Shown here one piece after another: positions 34,466 through 46,934 of a stretch of 52,178 bases of DNA. The stretch spans positions 52,980 to 105,157 of the forward strand of contig NZ_MUBJ01000015.1 in assembly GCF_002127535.1 (NCBI RefSeq). The letters run 5' to 3'. The position numbers and the translations under genes are program-made. The notes under the pieces were generated by a model. That model worked only from the letters and a program-made list of their open reading frames with translations. It ran no database searches and was not told the DNA's origin. The stretch comes from Xenorhabdus vietnamensis. Its GTDB lineage: Bacteria > Pseudomonadota > Gammaproteobacteria > Enterobacterales > Enterobacteriaceae. The stretch's first letter is position 1, and every line of letters starts with the position of its first letter.

Positions 34466-35590
34466 CTATCGACCTAAATAATTATCCCAATCCTTCCAAA
34501 CAGGTTGTAACCCTGACTTGACCAAGGCTTCCGCGACCTGAAAAACAGAACGATTGTCGTGGGGAGCGAATTGTTCCAACTCGTGATGTTCATCGGCATA
34601 ACCGCCCGGCTGGGTTTTTGAACCTGCACTGATGTTGTTGATAGCGAGAGGGACAACGTGATCACGAAAGAACGGCGATTCACGGGTGGAAAGAGAAAGC
34701 TCGACATCGGGCGCCAGCAGTCGGAATGCACAAATCAGCTGTACCAGTTCGGCTTCATTCATTAAAGAAGCCGGTTCTATGCCGCCTGCACAGGGGCGCA
34801 GCCGCGGAAAGGAGATGGAATAACGGCTTTTCCAGAACTGTTTTTGCAGGAAAAAGAGGTGCTCAGCCACCATATAGCAATCTGTTCGCCAATTGTGGGA
34901 TAGTCCAATCAAGGCACCCAGACCAATCTTGTCTATTCCTGCCCGCCCAAGGCGTTCCGGTGTTTCCAGTCGCCAGTGGAAATCCTGCTTTTTACCTTTC
35001 AAATGATGCAATTGATAACTGGCTTGGTGGTAGGTTTCCTGATAGACCATCACACCATCCAACCCCAGAGTTTTCAGTTCAGCATATTCTTCTTGTGCCA
35101 GCGGCTGGACTTCCATTGAGACAGAGCTGAAATGGCGATGGATCAGGGGAAGACAGCGACGAAAATAGTCCATGCCAACTTTGTTTTGGTGTTCCCCTGT
35201 CACCAACAGGATATGCTCAAGTCCCTGTTTTTTCAGTGCGAGGCACTCTGCCTCAATTTCCTGTTCATTGAGTGTCTTGCGCTTGATGTGATTACTCATG
35301 GAGAAACCACAATAAGTACAGTCATTAGCACACAGATTGGAAAGGTAGAGTGGGATAAAAAATCCCACGGTATTACCAAAACGCTGGCGAGTGAGTTGCT
35401 GTGCGCGTTGGGCGAGCGGTTCAAGGTAAGGCAGTGCCGCAGGGGAGAGTAGGGCCATGAAATCATCCAGCGTCAGGCGATCACTGGTCAGTGCATGTTC
35501 AACATCCTGTGGTGTTTTACTGTTGATGCGTAGGGTGATGTCATCCCAATCCAGTTGTTGCCAGCGCTGGCTAAATGTTTGCTCTGTCAT
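34466..35590 (-). CDS. thiH: 2-iminoacetate synthase ThiH
   Basis: ThiH is a radical-SAM tyrosine lyase that cleaves tyrosine to dehydroglycine and p-cresol for thiazole synthesis. The 374-aa product carries the [4Fe-4S] motif CANDCTYC (C-x3-C-x2-C) near residue 88. Further conserved segments are [36 protein letters not shown] and [16 protein letters not shown]. Its ATG overlaps the thiG stop codon by 4 nt, and it is the last gene of the thiCEFSGH operon. Confidence 0.97.
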   Translation of the reverse strand: MTEQTFSQRWQQLDWDDITLRINSKTPQDVEHALTSDRLTLDDFMALLSPAALPYLEPLAQRAQQLTRQRFGNTVGFFIPLYLSNLCANDCTYCGFSMSNHIKRKTLNEQEIEAECLALKKQGLEHILLVTGEHQNKVGMDYFRRCLPLIHRHFSSVSMEVQPLAQEEYAELKTLGLDGVMVYQETYHQASYQLHHLKGKKQDFHWRLETPERLGRAGIDKIGLGALIGLSHNWRTDCYMVAEHLFFLQKQFWKSRYSISFPRLRPCAGGIEPASLMNEAELVQLICAFRLLAPDVELSLSTRESPFFRDHVVPLAINNISAGSKTQPGGYADEHHELEQFAPHDNRSVFQVAEALVKSGLQPVWKDWDNYLGR

Positions 35591-36354
35591 AGTACCCCCA
35601 GAAAATCGGTCAGTGGGCTGGAAGCCTCAGCATGGGATTTCTGGCTCGCTAAGCCTGCCTGGTGTGAAAGCTCGCCCGCTTCAATGGCGATTTTAAATGC
35701 CTGAGCCATTTTTACTGGATTGCGGGCAATTGCGATGGCGGTATTGACCAGCACGGCATCTGCACCCATTTCGATGGCTGCCAGTGCGTGGCTTGGTGCG
35801 CCGATCCCTGCATCCACAACAACGGGTACGTTGGTTTGTTCGATGATGATTTGTAGAAAATCGCGGGTTAGTAGCCCTTTATTTGAGCCGATGGGAGCAC
35901 CCAGTGGCATAACAGCGGGACAGCCGACTTCTTCCAGCCTACGACACAGGACGGGATCTGCACCACAATAGGGTAGGACGATAAATCCCTCTTTGACTAA
36001 CTGTTCCGCACCTTTCAGCGTTTCAATCGGATCGGGCAGCAGGTATTTTACATCGGGGTGGATCTCCAATTTAATCCAGTTAGTTCCTAATGCTTCCCGT
36101 GCAAGACGAGCGGCAAATATTGCTTCTTCTGCAGTTTTTGCGCCGGACGTATTTGGCAGGAGTTTGACGCCTAACTGTTGCAGTGGTGCGAGAATGCCAT
36201 CGTCATTGCCGTGGAGATCGATGCGCTTCATTGCCATTGTCACCAGTTGGCTACCAGAGGCGCGGATCGCCTCGATCATTGAACCTGCATTGGCGAATTT
36301 GCCTGTTCCGGTAAAGAGGCGAGAGTGGAAGGTGGTATCTGCAATTTTTAACAT
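35587..36354 (-). CDS. thiG: Thiazole synthase ThiG
   Basis: ThiG condenses deoxyxylulose 5-phosphate, dehydroglycine and ThiS thiocarboxylate to the thiazole phosphate. The ATG at 36354, behind GGAGG, opens [20 protein letters not shown] and gives 255 aa (E. coli 256). The Schiff-base lysine is in [10 protein letters not shown]. The TIM-barrel motifs [33 protein letters not shown] and [12 protein letters not shown] are intact. The frame is open six codons upstream, but those residues are not conserved. 4-nt overlap with thiH. Confidence 0.97.
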   Translation of the reverse strand: MLKIADTTFHSRLFTGTGKFANAGSMIEAIRASGSQLVTMAMKRIDLHGNDDGILAPLQQLGVKLLPNTSGAKTAEEAIFAARLAREALGTNWIKLEIHPDVKYLLPDPIETLKGAEQLVKEGFIVLPYCGADPVLCRRLEEVGCPAVMPLGAPIGSNKGLLTRDFLQIIIEQTNVPVVVDAGIGAPSHALAAIEMGADAVLVNTAIAIARNPVKMAQAFKIAIEAGELSHQAGLASQKSHAEASSPLTDFLGVL

Positions 36355-36374
36355 AAAATTAGCCTCCGGCAATA

Positions 36375-36575
36375 TTAGCCACCAGCAATGGCCTGAAACA
36401 GTAAAACATTATCCCCGTCATTAACCTGATGGATATGCCACTCTGAGCGCGGAATAATGGTTTGATTGATAGCCAAAGCAGTCCCTGATTGGGTGCGATT
36501 GATATGTTCCAGCAATTGTTGCACCGTCATGGGCGCGTTCAATGTAATGGGTTGATCATTGACGATAATGTTCAT
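36375..36575 (-). CDS. thiS: Sulfur carrier protein ThiS
   Basis: This 66-aa ubiquitin-like protein carries sulfur as a C-terminal thiocarboxylate. It ends in the required Gly-Gly ([10 protein letters not shown]) and starts [20 protein letters not shown]. It overlaps the thiF stop codon by 4 nt and is followed by thiG after 20 nt, the standard order. Confidence 0.97.
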   Translation of the reverse strand: MNIIVNDQPITLNAPMTVQQLLEHINRTQSGTALAINQTIIPRSEWHIHQVNDGDNVLLFQAIAGG

Positions 36576-37389
36576 GCGACTTCTTTTCCTGACCGTTTTT
36601 CATCACTATCAGTTTTCCCTGTATCTGTTTCCCCGGTAACCGTTTTGTTGCTGGCTGCTTTGCAAATGGGGCACTGTAATGAGCGAGTAAGCTGTAATGT
36701 GCTCCAGCTTTGCTGTTTGCCATCAAACAGCCGGAGTTTTCCGTTTAGGGGAGAAGAAAGACCTGCCAGCATTTTTATGGCTTCTAATGATTGCAATGTA
36801 CCGATCACACCAACGATGGGGCCTAAGACACCGGCTGTCTGGCAGTTTCGGTGAGGTTCTTCTTGATCGGGATAAAGACAGGCATAGCAACCGTGCTGGT
36901 AAGGTGGTGTCAATACCATCAATTGACCACTAAAACCGACGGCGCTTCCGCTGATGAGTGGTTTTTTTTCTGCAATACAGGCTACATTGATAGCATGGCG
37001 GGTTGCTAGGTTATCGCAGCAATCCAATACCAGATCGACTTCCCTTATCGCATTAACTAAAGACTCATGATTTTGCCGCTCGGTTAGATCAGTGATGTTG
37101 ATATGCGGGTTCAGTTCAGCCAGTTGTTTTGCTGCTAATTGGGCTTTGTTGGCAGGAATATCTGCCGTGCGGTAGATAATCTGGCGTTGCAGGTTTGAAA
37201 TATGCAACTTGTCATCATCTGCAAGATAAAGGTTTCCCACTCCTGCCGCTGCGAGATAAAGTGCAGCCGGTGATCCTAATCCGCCAAGGCCGACAATCAG
37301 TACTTTGCTGGCTTTTAGTTTCTCTTGTCCTTCAGGGCCAATGTCTTCCAGCATTAATTGGCGACTGTAGCGCATGAATTCTTGATCGT

Positions 37390-37396
<7 letters not shown>
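36572..37396 (-). CDS. thiF: ThiS adenylyltransferase ThiF
   Basis: ThiF is an E1-like enzyme that adenylates the ThiS C-terminus and helps transfer sulfur to it. The 274-aa product shows the nucleotide-binding loop [20 protein letters not shown], the Asp and Arg of [25 protein letters not shown], and zinc ligands in CYAC and CPIC. The C-terminus has an unusual tail built of 15-bp units ([20 protein letters not shown]), making it over 20 residues longer than the E. coli protein. It overlaps thiE by 7 nt and thiS by 4 nt. Confidence 0.95.
36578..36637. repeat. 4 x 15-bp degenerate repeat at the thiF 3' end
   Basis: On the coding strand the units are ACCGGGGAAACAGAT, ACAGGGAAAACTGAT, AGTGATGAAAAACGG and TCAGGAAAAGAAGTC. 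The first two differ at 3 positions, and the last two are more decayed. They encode the acidic/basic tail after the ThiF zinc site and before the thiS start. Confidence 0.65.
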
Positions 37397-40141
<2,745 letters not shown>

Positions 40142-40285
40142 TTATTGCCTACTTCATTGCTGAACAGGCTTAAGTTGAGAAAATTGCTTGTCTGGAGCTC
40201 GCAGGGAGTAATGGCTGGTGCTGGTTGGTATTTGTACATGATATTGGCATGGATGTACGATAATACTGGCAGCGGGATGATTACT

Positions 40286-40393
40286 CTTGTTCCCTTCGCG
40301 GGTATTAGCCCGATCAGGTTCTGCGGATCCCGAACTAACGGTCTCAGCCTGTGTTCATCGTGTTATACGCTGAACGCTAGGCACTCCGACAAG
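40286..40393 (-). promoter_or_regulatory. TPP riboswitch (THI element) upstream of thiC
   Basis: Reading the minus strand from 40393, the order is CTTGTCGGAGTGCC, GGCTGAGACC, CGGGATCC, GAACCTGATCGGGCTAATACC and CGCGAAGGGAACAAG. These are the hallmark conserved blocks of the TPP-sensing aptamer, with CUGAGA and ACCUGAU binding the ligand. About 160 nt separate the aptamer from the thiC ATG. I see no T-run terminator there, so control may be on translation, as for E. coli thiC. The thiC-adhesin gap (40124-40455) holds no gene. Confidence 0.95.
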
Positions 40394-40408
40394 AAAAAAA
40401 CACCCCAG

Positions 40409-40436
40409 AGTATAAAGGGGATTGTGAAAACTACAA
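40409..40436 (-). promoter_or_regulatory. Promoter of the thiCEFSGH operon
   Basis: On the minus strand TTGTAG (40436-40431) and TATACT (40414-40409) are separated by 16 nt and lie about 15 nt upstream of the riboswitch 5' end, as expected for the transcript that carries it. Confidence 0.75.
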
Positions 40437-40455
40437 CCTAAAACTTTAGGTGGGA

Positions 40456-42114
40456 TTAAAATCCAATCGCAATTCCTGAGTTAAGCCCTGTACCGCTTTG
40501 GGTGTCATAAGTCATAGCAACTTTTATCTGAGCATGTGGGCTAATGGTAAAAATAGAGCCTACAGCACCAGCAGCCTGATCACGGTATGAGGCAATGCCG
40601 ATGCCAACAGAGAATTTATTACCACCTTTTTGCGGAATGGCCGCTGTTGCCATTGCCGCAGAAATACCCGCGTTGATTTTTTTCTGCTGTTTATCAACGC
40701 TGCGGCTCAACTGATCAAAACGGGAGCCAGTGTAGTTTTTTGACATTTTGTCAGACAATGCTTGATACTTGGTCGTTTGGATATCGGTATAGTGGGTTGA
40801 TTGTCTAGTGATATGCTGAAATCGTTGTTTGGCATCATCTTTCATCGGTAGCAGGATATCATCAGTGTGCTTGTTAGCTTGTGCTTGTAGGGTATCTGTT
40901 TTTGTTTTGATTTCCTTAGAGAGTGCTGCTGTTCCCACTTCAATGTGGGTTTTTGCCTGTTTTAAGACATTGTCTAGACTGCCGTTAAGCTGTTTGACAT
41001 TGACGATATGATTATCCTCAATACCTGCTTTGACCCCAGTTATCTGGCGGTGACCGATGTTCAATTCATCTGCTCGTGTAGCTATTGAACCTACGCCAAG
41101 TGCGATTCCTCCGTTGGTGCTGGATGAACCAACCCCGATAGCAACTGTATTGTCACCGTCAGCCTTGCCGCCAATCGCGATAACTGTATCGCCAGCAGCT
41201 CCCTCGGCATTTAATGCCACGGCGTTTTTTAAGTACGTGGCCGTAGTTGTTGCCGTGGTATTGTGCCCGAGGACAACACTGGAATTTATTTCAGCCATAC
41301 TGGAACCAATGCCAGCATTCCCATTTCCTCCCAAGACGCTATTACTGGGAGTTATTTGAGTTATCAGTTGGTTTTGGTCATCTTTGAATAAATTATTGCC
41401 GTGAATAATATAGTTATCATTACCATTAATGTCAGAGCCAATCGTGTGTTTAAGTGTGTTATTGGCGCCTGATATTTTATTTTTATTCGAACTAATGAGG
41501 GTATTGTGAGCATTAGTAATTGTGTTTTCCTGGGAGTTAGTCAAGTTATTCCAATGAGCACTGATTTCATTTTTGTCAGAATTTATTAGTATAACTCCTT
41601 GAACATAATTTAAGTTGTTATCATTTGAGTTCTGTAGTTTGTTGTTATCGCCATGAACTGTATTTTGATCAGAGTTATCTAATGTATTTTTAACTCCTAA
41701 TATGGAATTTTTATTGGAATTTTTTAATTCGCTAAAGTTTGTTTCCATTGAATTTAGATTCGATTTTTCTAATTTATTGTAAGCGCCATATATCTTGTTT
41801 TTATTACTATTAATTAACTCAATATAGAATGAATCAATTTCCCATAAATTATAACCAATATGAATTATTTCATCTCTTTTTCCAATGTCATTGTCACTTG
41901 AGTTTATTATAGTTGATTCTGAGGCTAATACTCTGTTGTTAAAGGAATTGGTCAATTTATTATTACTCAAATAACTTGCAGTGAACGTATTGCCATTTTT
42001 ATCTTCTGTAAATGTTAAGGTATTATTATTACTATGAATGGGAGGTTCAACAGCCATTGTTATATTTGTTGTCAGAGAGATCGAAATTAATAAAAATGAA
42101 TACCGAATTTTCAT
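40456..42114 (-). CDS. Trimeric autotransporter adhesin (YadA-like) with Asn-rich 15-residue repeats
   Basis: A 552-aa surface protein predicted to form trimers. A signal peptide (MKIRYSFLLISISLTTNITM-A) is followed by an Asn-rich region. Residues 101-236 are nine repeats of 15 (once 16) residues with pattern x-N-S-x-x-N-x-I-x-G-x-x-N-x-L. Next come YadA-type head repeats (VIAIGGKADGDNTVAIGVGS, GGIALGVGS), the neck LNIGHRQITGVKAG...VNVKQLNG, a helical stalk (390-470), and the YadA anchor (INAGISAAMATAAIPQKGG to LNSGIAIGF), which ends in Phe as BAM substrates do. It follows its smaller paralogue after 22 nt, and both replace rsd of E. coli. Likely role: attachment to host surfaces (inference). 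Confidence 0.92.
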   Translation of the reverse strand: MKIRYSFLLISISLTTNITMAVEPPIHSNNNTLTFTEDKNGNTFTASYLSNNKLTNSFNNRVLASESTIINSSDNDIGKRDEIIHIGYNLWEIDSFYIELINSNKNKIYGAYNKLEKSNLNSMETNFSELKNSNKNSILGVKNTLDNSDQNTVHGDNNKLQNSNDNNLNYVQGVILINSDKNEISAHWNNLTNSQENTITNAHNTLISSNKNKISGANNTLKHTIGSDINGNDNYIIHGNNLFKDDQNQLITQITPSNSVLGGNGNAGIGSSMAEINSSVVLGHNTTATTTATYLKNAVALNAEGAAGDTVIAIGGKADGDNTVAIGVGSSSTNGGIALGVGSIATRADELNIGHRQITGVKAGIEDNHIVNVKQLNGSLDNVLKQAKTHIEVGTAALSKEIKTKTDTLQAQANKHTDDILLPMKDDAKQRFQHITRQSTHYTDIQTTKYQALSDKMSKNYTGSRFDQLSRSVDKQQKKINAGISAAMATAAIPQKGGNKFSVGIGIASYRDQAAGAVGSIFTISPHAQIKVAMTYDTQSGTGLNSGIAIGF

Positions 42115-42136
42115 TACCTATATTCCTAATCCTATA

Positions 42137-43063
42137 TTAATTCGCACCAAACGCCAGACCAGCCGCGATACCAACACCACCTAAGGTATCAATAGAGGCA
42201 TTAAAATGAGTAACAGTTCTGGCAGATATATTCCATTCAGCTCCAATAGCTAAGGCATTTTGGTTGTGGAAAGAACTGACCGCCATGCCAAAGGATTTTT
42301 CGTAACCGAATTTTTGTGGGATAGCCGACATAGCCATTGCTCCACTGATGCCCGCATTAGCAAGGTTATAATTATGTGTCAGCTTACGATTTAATTGGTT
42401 ATAGCGGGTGTCGGTATAATGCTTGGTTTTTTCTAAGGAATCATTGAAGGATTGAGATACTATTTTATTGGTGTAATGGGTTATCTCATTAATGGTTTTT
42501 TTCTTCTCTTTGTTGATATATGGCCTAACACTATTCACTGTTTCATTTAAGTTATTCTCTATGGTATGCAGATGATTTTGAAAAGATTTGTTTAATTTTT
42601 CAACCTTTTTATTAATATGTATATTGGCATTTTCCAGATTATTTTGAGCCATCTGGTTTAATTGCCTAACATTGACTGCATCAGTATCAGCAACCCCAGA
42701 ATTTACGCCAGTAATTTGTCTATTACCAATGTTCATTTCATAGTATTTTTCAGATTTTGAATCACTGCCAATGGCAATACCTCCATTTTGGGATTCTCCA
42801 CCACCAATAGATATACCATCGCCATTAGTGACAGTACCAGATCCAATAATGATTCCTTTATCGGAGTTAATCAGTTTACCGTTATTTCCGACCACAATAC
42901 CTTTAGTGGCTCCATTTAGGTTATTTTGTGTGCCAATAGCAATAGAATTTTCTGTGATATTCTCGTTTTGGCTGCCACTAGGGTAGATATTTATTTCAGC
43001 TAAGGCAGATGGTGAGCACAATATAAATGCTGTTATGGTTGGTGAAATATATTTATTTATCAC
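42137..43063 (-). CDS. Small trimeric autotransporter adhesin (YadA-like)
   Basis: A 308-aa paralogue of the next gene. It has a signal-like N-terminus (ISPTITAFILCSPSALA), a short head with YadA-type repeats (NSIAIGTQNNLNGATKGIVV, GIIIGSG, GISIGGG, GGIAIGSD) and the classical neck MNIGNRQITGVNSGVADTDA followed by VNVRQL. A coiled-coil stalk (about 135-215) leads to the anchor ANAGISGAMAMSAIPQKFGY to GIAAGLAFGAN. The C-terminus ends in Asn rather than the usual aromatic residue, which may weaken outer-membrane assembly. It probably forms an operon with the larger adhesin 22 nt downstream. The start ATG is the first in frame. Confidence 0.9.
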   Translation of the reverse strand: MINKYISPTITAFILCSPSALAEINIYPSGSQNENITENSIAIGTQNNLNGATKGIVVGNNGKLINSDKGIIIGSGTVTNGDGISIGGGESQNGGIAIGSDSKSEKYYEMNIGNRQITGVNSGVADTDAVNVRQLNQMAQNNLENANIHINKKVEKLNKSFQNHLHTIENNLNETVNSVRPYINKEKKKTINEITHYTNKIVSQSFNDSLEKTKHYTDTRYNQLNRKLTHNYNLANAGISGAMAMSAIPQKFGYEKSFGMAVSSFHNQNALAIGAEWNISARTVTHFNASIDTLGGVGIAAGLAFGAN

Positions 43064-43357
43064 TAAACTATTCTCAATATTTATGGTTGCGAAAAGATTG
43101 ATGTTTTAATTAGGCGCTGAATTATGCAAGTAATACTGGATGGTTGGAAGATAAATGGTTTTTTTAGGATATATCTGATGTTTCAATAATAGGATGATTG
43201 GCTATTTACAATAATATTGATTTTCTCTTAACTGATTGTATTTTAGGTTTTTTTAAAATTCCTGGGCAATTTTTTCCTTACCTTTTAATGATTTTTTAGG
43301 AAAGAATCTGCTATTTTGGGGAGTTAACAAAATAGCAGCATATTTAGAGAATGTTTT
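43064..43357. other. AT-rich promoter region of the adhesin pair
   Basis: 294 nt without a gene, very AT-rich, presumably carrying the adhesin promoter, which I cannot place. An 11-bp inverted repeat CTGCTATTTTG / CAAAATAGCAG at 43308-43338 lies just behind the HAD-IB gene and is its likely terminator, although the T-run is poor. Confidence 0.5.
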
Positions 43358-44020
43358 TTAAAGCAACCAATTCAATTGGTTCCATCCACGAATTTCTGCT
43401 TCTGATTGCAATTTCTGATCTGCATTAACGGTAAATACTTCACTGGCAAATAAACACATCGGCAAGTCATTCATTGAGTCTGTATAAAATGCAATGTGCT
43501 CAGGCGAGAAATTCTGCTCTGCAAGCCATTGTTGTAAACGGGTGACCTTGCCTTCACGGAAGGTCGGAGTTCCTTGAATATTGCCCGTATAGCAGCCATC
43601 TTTCATTACCATATCAATTCCCATTGCGGTTTGTACGCCAAACGCAGCAGCAATTTTTTTGACCACGAAGGATACTGTGGCAGAGATAATAATGATGGGA
43701 ATGTTTTGCTGGCGGTAAATCTCTAATTGTTTTTTGGCCGCAGGATAGAAAAGTGGTTTGATCTTTGTTTCCACAAAATCTGTTAGCCAGATATCTACCT
43801 GTTCATGATGAGCTTGATGCAGTGATTGCAAATTGAATGTCAGGTAATCATGCATATTCAATTTTCCTGCACTGTAATCTTTCATCATTTTCTGGTCTGC
43901 TTCTATAAAGCGAGGATCGGTAATGATACCTTTTTCCCATAGATAATTTGTCCAGAGTTGGCTGGAATCTCCGCAAATCAGTGTTTCATCCAGATCAAAT
44001 ACAGCGATTTGTTTTGGCAT
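43358..44020 (-). CDS. HAD-superfamily phosphatase, subfamily IB (SerB/CicA-like)
   Basis: A 220-aa cytoplasmic hydrolase. Motif I is VFDLDETLICGDSS (Asp nucleophile and Asp acid/base), motif II IIISATVS, motif III Lys in REGKVTRL and motif IV FYTDSMNDLP. This arrangement and length fit the HAD-IB group related to phosphoserine phosphatase, in which many members act on unknown phosphomonoesters. The ATG has only a weak ribosome binding site (AGAG). It is transcribed away from nudC. The E. coli locus has no HAD gene here. Confidence 0.85.
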   Translation of the reverse strand: MPKQIAVFDLDETLICGDSSQLWTNYLWEKGIITDPRFIEADQKMMKDYSAGKLNMHDYLTFNLQSLHQAHHEQVDIWLTDFVETKIKPLFYPAAKKQLEIYRQQNIPIIIISATVSFVVKKIAAAFGVQTAMGIDMVMKDGCYTGNIQGTPTFREGKVTRLQQWLAEQNFSPEHIAFYTDSMNDLPMCLFASEVFTVNADQKLQSEAEIRGWNQLNWLL

Positions 44021-44177
44021 TATTGTGACTCTCTATTGTGGGCAGGTATTCAGAAGTACAGTTAATATAACAAGATTAAAGACGAAAGAAGATGAAAAAG
44101 GAGTATGCTTGTTTTGTGTTGATTTTAGGCAACATATTTTGAGAATAATCACACAACCAATGATGGAATAGATATAA

Positions 44178-44948
44178 ATGATGCAACAAAAACTGACAGG
44201 TACAGAACGGGGCTGGTGGATTATCAGCCTTGAAAATCGGGTTTGGCTACCACAAGGAGAGTTGCCTTCAGGAACTGCCAATCAGTGGTCATTGCAAGGT
44301 CATATGGCGTTGCCCATTGGCGAGTGGTTGGGGGAAACGGTTTGGTTGATTCGCCAGAAAATGGTTTCAGATATGTCCTCTCCCCGTTTAATTGCTGATC
44401 ATGATGTTCAATTATTTCAATTGGTTGGGCGTGGCGTCCAATTAGCTGAGTTTTATCGTTCACATCAATATTGTGGTTATTGTGGTCATGGAATGCAGCA
44501 TAGTCCACATGAATGGGCCTGTTTGTGCAACCATTGCCATGAACGTTACTACCCACAAATTTCTCCCAGTATTATTGTTGGTATCCGGCGTGATGACCAT
44601 ATTCTTTTGGCACAGCATCAGCGTCACCGCAATGGCATCCATACCGTGCTTGCCGGTTTTGTTGAAGTGGGGGAAACGCTGGAAGAAGCTGTGCACCGTG
44701 AAGTAATGGAAGAGAGTGGAATTAAGATCCGTAACTTGCGTTATGTTGCTTCTCAGCCGTGGCCTTTCCCGAATTCATTGATGACAGGTTTTCTGGCTGA
44801 TTATGAGAGTGGCGAAATCAAGGTTGATCCCGTTGAGCTTATCAGTGCAGATTGGTATCGCTATGATAACCTTCCTCTGATTCCTCCCCCTGATACGATT
44901 GCCCGCCGTTTAATTGAAGATACGGTTGCGTTGTGCCGCCATCAGTAA
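44178..44948 (+). CDS. nudC: NAD(H) pyrophosphatase / RNA NAD-decapping hydrolase NudC
   Basis: NudC hydrolyses NADH and removes NAD caps from RNA 5' ends. The 256-aa product has the four-cysteine zinc site (CGYCGH and [11 protein letters not shown]), the Nudix box beginning [20 protein letters not shown], and the NAD-specific [11 protein letters not shown] motif just after it. The length and the C-terminus [14 protein letters not shown] agree with E. coli NudC. Two ATGs are adjacent, and the first is used. A hairpin (44954-44979) lies 5 nt behind the stop codon. Confidence 0.96.
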   Translation: MMQQKLTGTERGWWIISLENRVWLPQGELPSGTANQWSLQGHMALPIGEWLGETVWLIRQKMVSDMSSPRLIADHDVQLFQLVGRGVQLAEFYRSHQYCGYCGHGMQHSPHEWACLCNHCHERYYPQISPSIIVGIRRDDHILLAQHQRHRNGIHTVLAGFVEVGETLEEAVHREVMEESGIKIRNLRYVASQPWPFPNSLMTGFLADYESGEIKVDPVELISADWYRYDNLPLIPPPDTIARRLIEDTVALCRHQ

Positions 44949-44953
44949 TTTGT

Positions 44954-44979
44954 CAATAAGTGAGCAAATCACGTTATTG
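44954..44979 (+). terminator. Stem-loop behind nudC
   Basis: CAATAAGTGA faces TCACGTTATTG (10 bp with one bulged G, 5-nt loop). It lacks a T-run. It may be a weak terminator or mRNA-stabilising hairpin before hemE. Confidence 0.35.
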
Positions 44980-45110
44980 GAGGTTATGCCAGAAGTTCAA
45001 TTTCAGGCATGTTAAACTGCGCCAGTTTTTTCGTGCATATTTGTCGTGCATATTGCAGCGGAATGATGCTGCAGAAAAGTGCTGTGATCAATTAATCAAG
45101 GGAGCTTGTC

Positions 45111-46175
45111 ATGAATGAGTTGAAAAACGATCGCTATCTGCGTGCCTTATTGCGTCAGCCTGTCGATATCACACCTGTATGGATGATGCGTCAGGCCGGT
45201 CGATATTTACCTGAATACAAAGCTACACGTCAGGCGGCAGGAGATTTCATCTCGTTATGCAAAAACACTGAATTGGCTTGTGAAGTCACTCTCCAGCCCT
45301 TGCGCCGTTTTCCGCTGGATGCAGCTATCCTGTTTTCGGATATTTTGACTATTCCTGATGCAATGGGATTGGGGCTTTATTTCGAAGCGGGTGAAGGGCC
45401 ACGTTTTCATTCTCCGATCCAGAATCATGCTGATGTAGAAAAATTACCGGTGCCTGATCCAGAGCTGGAATTGGGCTATGTAATGGATGCGGTACGTGCG
45501 ATTCGTAAGGCATTGGCGGGGCAGATTCCTCTGATTGGTTTCTCTGGTAGTCCGTGGACATTAGCAACTTATATGGTCGAGGGAGGAAGCAGCAAGGCTT
45601 TCACCAAAATTAAATCCATGATGTATGCGGAGCCTGCTACGTTGCATATGCTACTGGATAAATTGGCAAACAGCGTTATTCTATATTTGAATGCGCAAAT
45701 AAAAGCGGGCGCTCAATCTGTCATGATTTTTGATACTTGGGGAGGCGTTTTGTCCCAGCGCGATTATCTGGCGTTTTCCCTGCAATATATGCATAAAATT
45801 GTTGATGGATTGATCCGCGAGAATGAAGGACGTCGTGTGCCTGTTACCTTGTTTACAAAAGGGGGCGGGCAATGGCTTGAAGCGATGGCAGCAACCGGTT
45901 GTGACGCACTTGGTCTGGACTGGACGACGAGTATCGCTGATGCGCGTCGGCGCGTTGGTGATAAAGTCGCTTTGCAGGGTAATATGGATCCTTCCATGCT
46001 GTATGCTCAGCCAGCACGAATTGAAGAAGAAGTTTCGACGATTTTGCAAGATTTTGGTGTGGGCAGTGGGCATGTTTTCAATTTGGGACATGGTATTCAT
46101 CAGGATGTTCCACCAGAGCATGCCGGTGCATTTGTCGAAGCAGTACATAGGCTTTCAGTAAAATACCATCAATGA
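45111..46175 (+). CDS. hemE: Uroporphyrinogen decarboxylase HemE
   Basis: HemE removes four carboxyl groups from uroporphyrinogen III to give coproporphyrinogen III in haem synthesis. The 354-aa length equals E. coli HemE. The family signature [19 protein letters not shown] lies near residues 23-41. The catalytic Asp is in [14 protein letters not shown], and [16 protein letters not shown] and [14 protein letters not shown] are conserved. The ATG follows AAGGGAG. It overlaps no neighbour, but nfi starts 4 nt behind its stop codon. Confidence 0.98.
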   Translation: MNELKNDRYLRALLRQPVDITPVWMMRQAGRYLPEYKATRQAAGDFISLCKNTELACEVTLQPLRRFPLDAAILFSDILTIPDAMGLGLYFEAGEGPRFHSPIQNHADVEKLPVPDPELELGYVMDAVRAIRKALAGQIPLIGFSGSPWTLATYMVEGGSSKAFTKIKSMMYAEPATLHMLLDKLANSVILYLNAQIKAGAQSVMIFDTWGGVLSQRDYLAFSLQYMHKIVDGLIRENEGRRVPVTLFTKGGGQWLEAMAATGCDALGLDWTTSIADARRRVGDKVALQGNMDPSMLYAQPARIEEEVSTILQDFGVGSGHVFNLGHGIHQDVPPEHAGAFVEAVHRLSVKYHQ

Positions 46176-46179
46176 CTCT

Positions 46180-46833
46180 ATGATTGATACAAAGGCATTA
46201 CGTCAGGAACAGATAGAAAAATCACGGCAGGTTATCCGCCATGATGTTTTTTCTGCATCTTTTACGCCAAAATTCATTGCGGGTGCTGATGTTGGGTTCG
46301 AAAAGAGTGGTACGGTGACTTGTGCCGCAATCGCGGTGTTACAGTACCCTTCACTAGAATTGGTCGAATATCAAATTGCCAGGATCGATACACTCCTTCC
46401 CTATATCCCCGGTTTACTTTCATTTCGTGAATATCCTGCGCTGATGGCTGCATGGCAAAAATTAAGATTGCGGCCGGATTTGGTTATGGTGGATGGTCAG
46501 GGCATTGCCCATCCACGGCGTTTTGGCGTTGCCAGCCATTTTGGACTATTGGCGGATATTCCAACAATTGGAGTGGCAAAGAGCCGCTTGTGTGGTGAAC
46601 ACATACCGGTAGGAGAGGCTCAGGGAAGTCGCCAGCCATTGATGGAGCATGGTGAACAGATCGGTGTTGTATTGAGAAGCAAAAAAAGGTGTAATCCGCT
46701 CTATATTTCCCTCGGCCATAAAATCTGTCTTGACAGTGCAGTATTTTGGGTTGAGCAGTGTATGAAGGGATATAAATTGCCTGAACCAACCCGTTGGGCG
46801 GATGGAATCTCTTCACGCAAGGTTGTTTTTTGA
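46180..46833 (+). CDS. nfi: Endonuclease V (deoxyinosine 3' endonuclease)
   Basis: Endonuclease V cuts one nucleotide 3' to deoxyinosine and helps remove deaminated adenine. The 217-aa product contains the metal-binding acids in [17 protein letters not shown] and [20 protein letters not shown], plus the YIPGLLSF wedge region and [12 protein letters not shown]. The start 4 nt behind hemE lacks its own good ribosome binding site, which suggests coupling. The C-terminus is shorter than in E. coli and ends SSRKVVF. Confidence 0.96.
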   Translation: MIDTKALRQEQIEKSRQVIRHDVFSASFTPKFIAGADVGFEKSGTVTCAAIAVLQYPSLELVEYQIARIDTLLPYIPGLLSFREYPALMAAWQKLRLRPDLVMVDGQGIAHPRRFGVASHFGLLADIPTIGVAKSRLCGEHIPVGEAQGSRQPLMEHGEQIGVVLRSKKRCNPLYISLGHKICLDSAVFWVEQCMKGYKLPEPTRWADGISSRKVVF

Positions 46834-46934
46834 GCAAATAATGCAGAAAAATCTATAATTGTGCTGGAACAGTGTGGATCTTCTTGATTTTCAGGTAAAC
46901 TTCGGCGCAAATTAGGCACTATGAGTAACGACCA

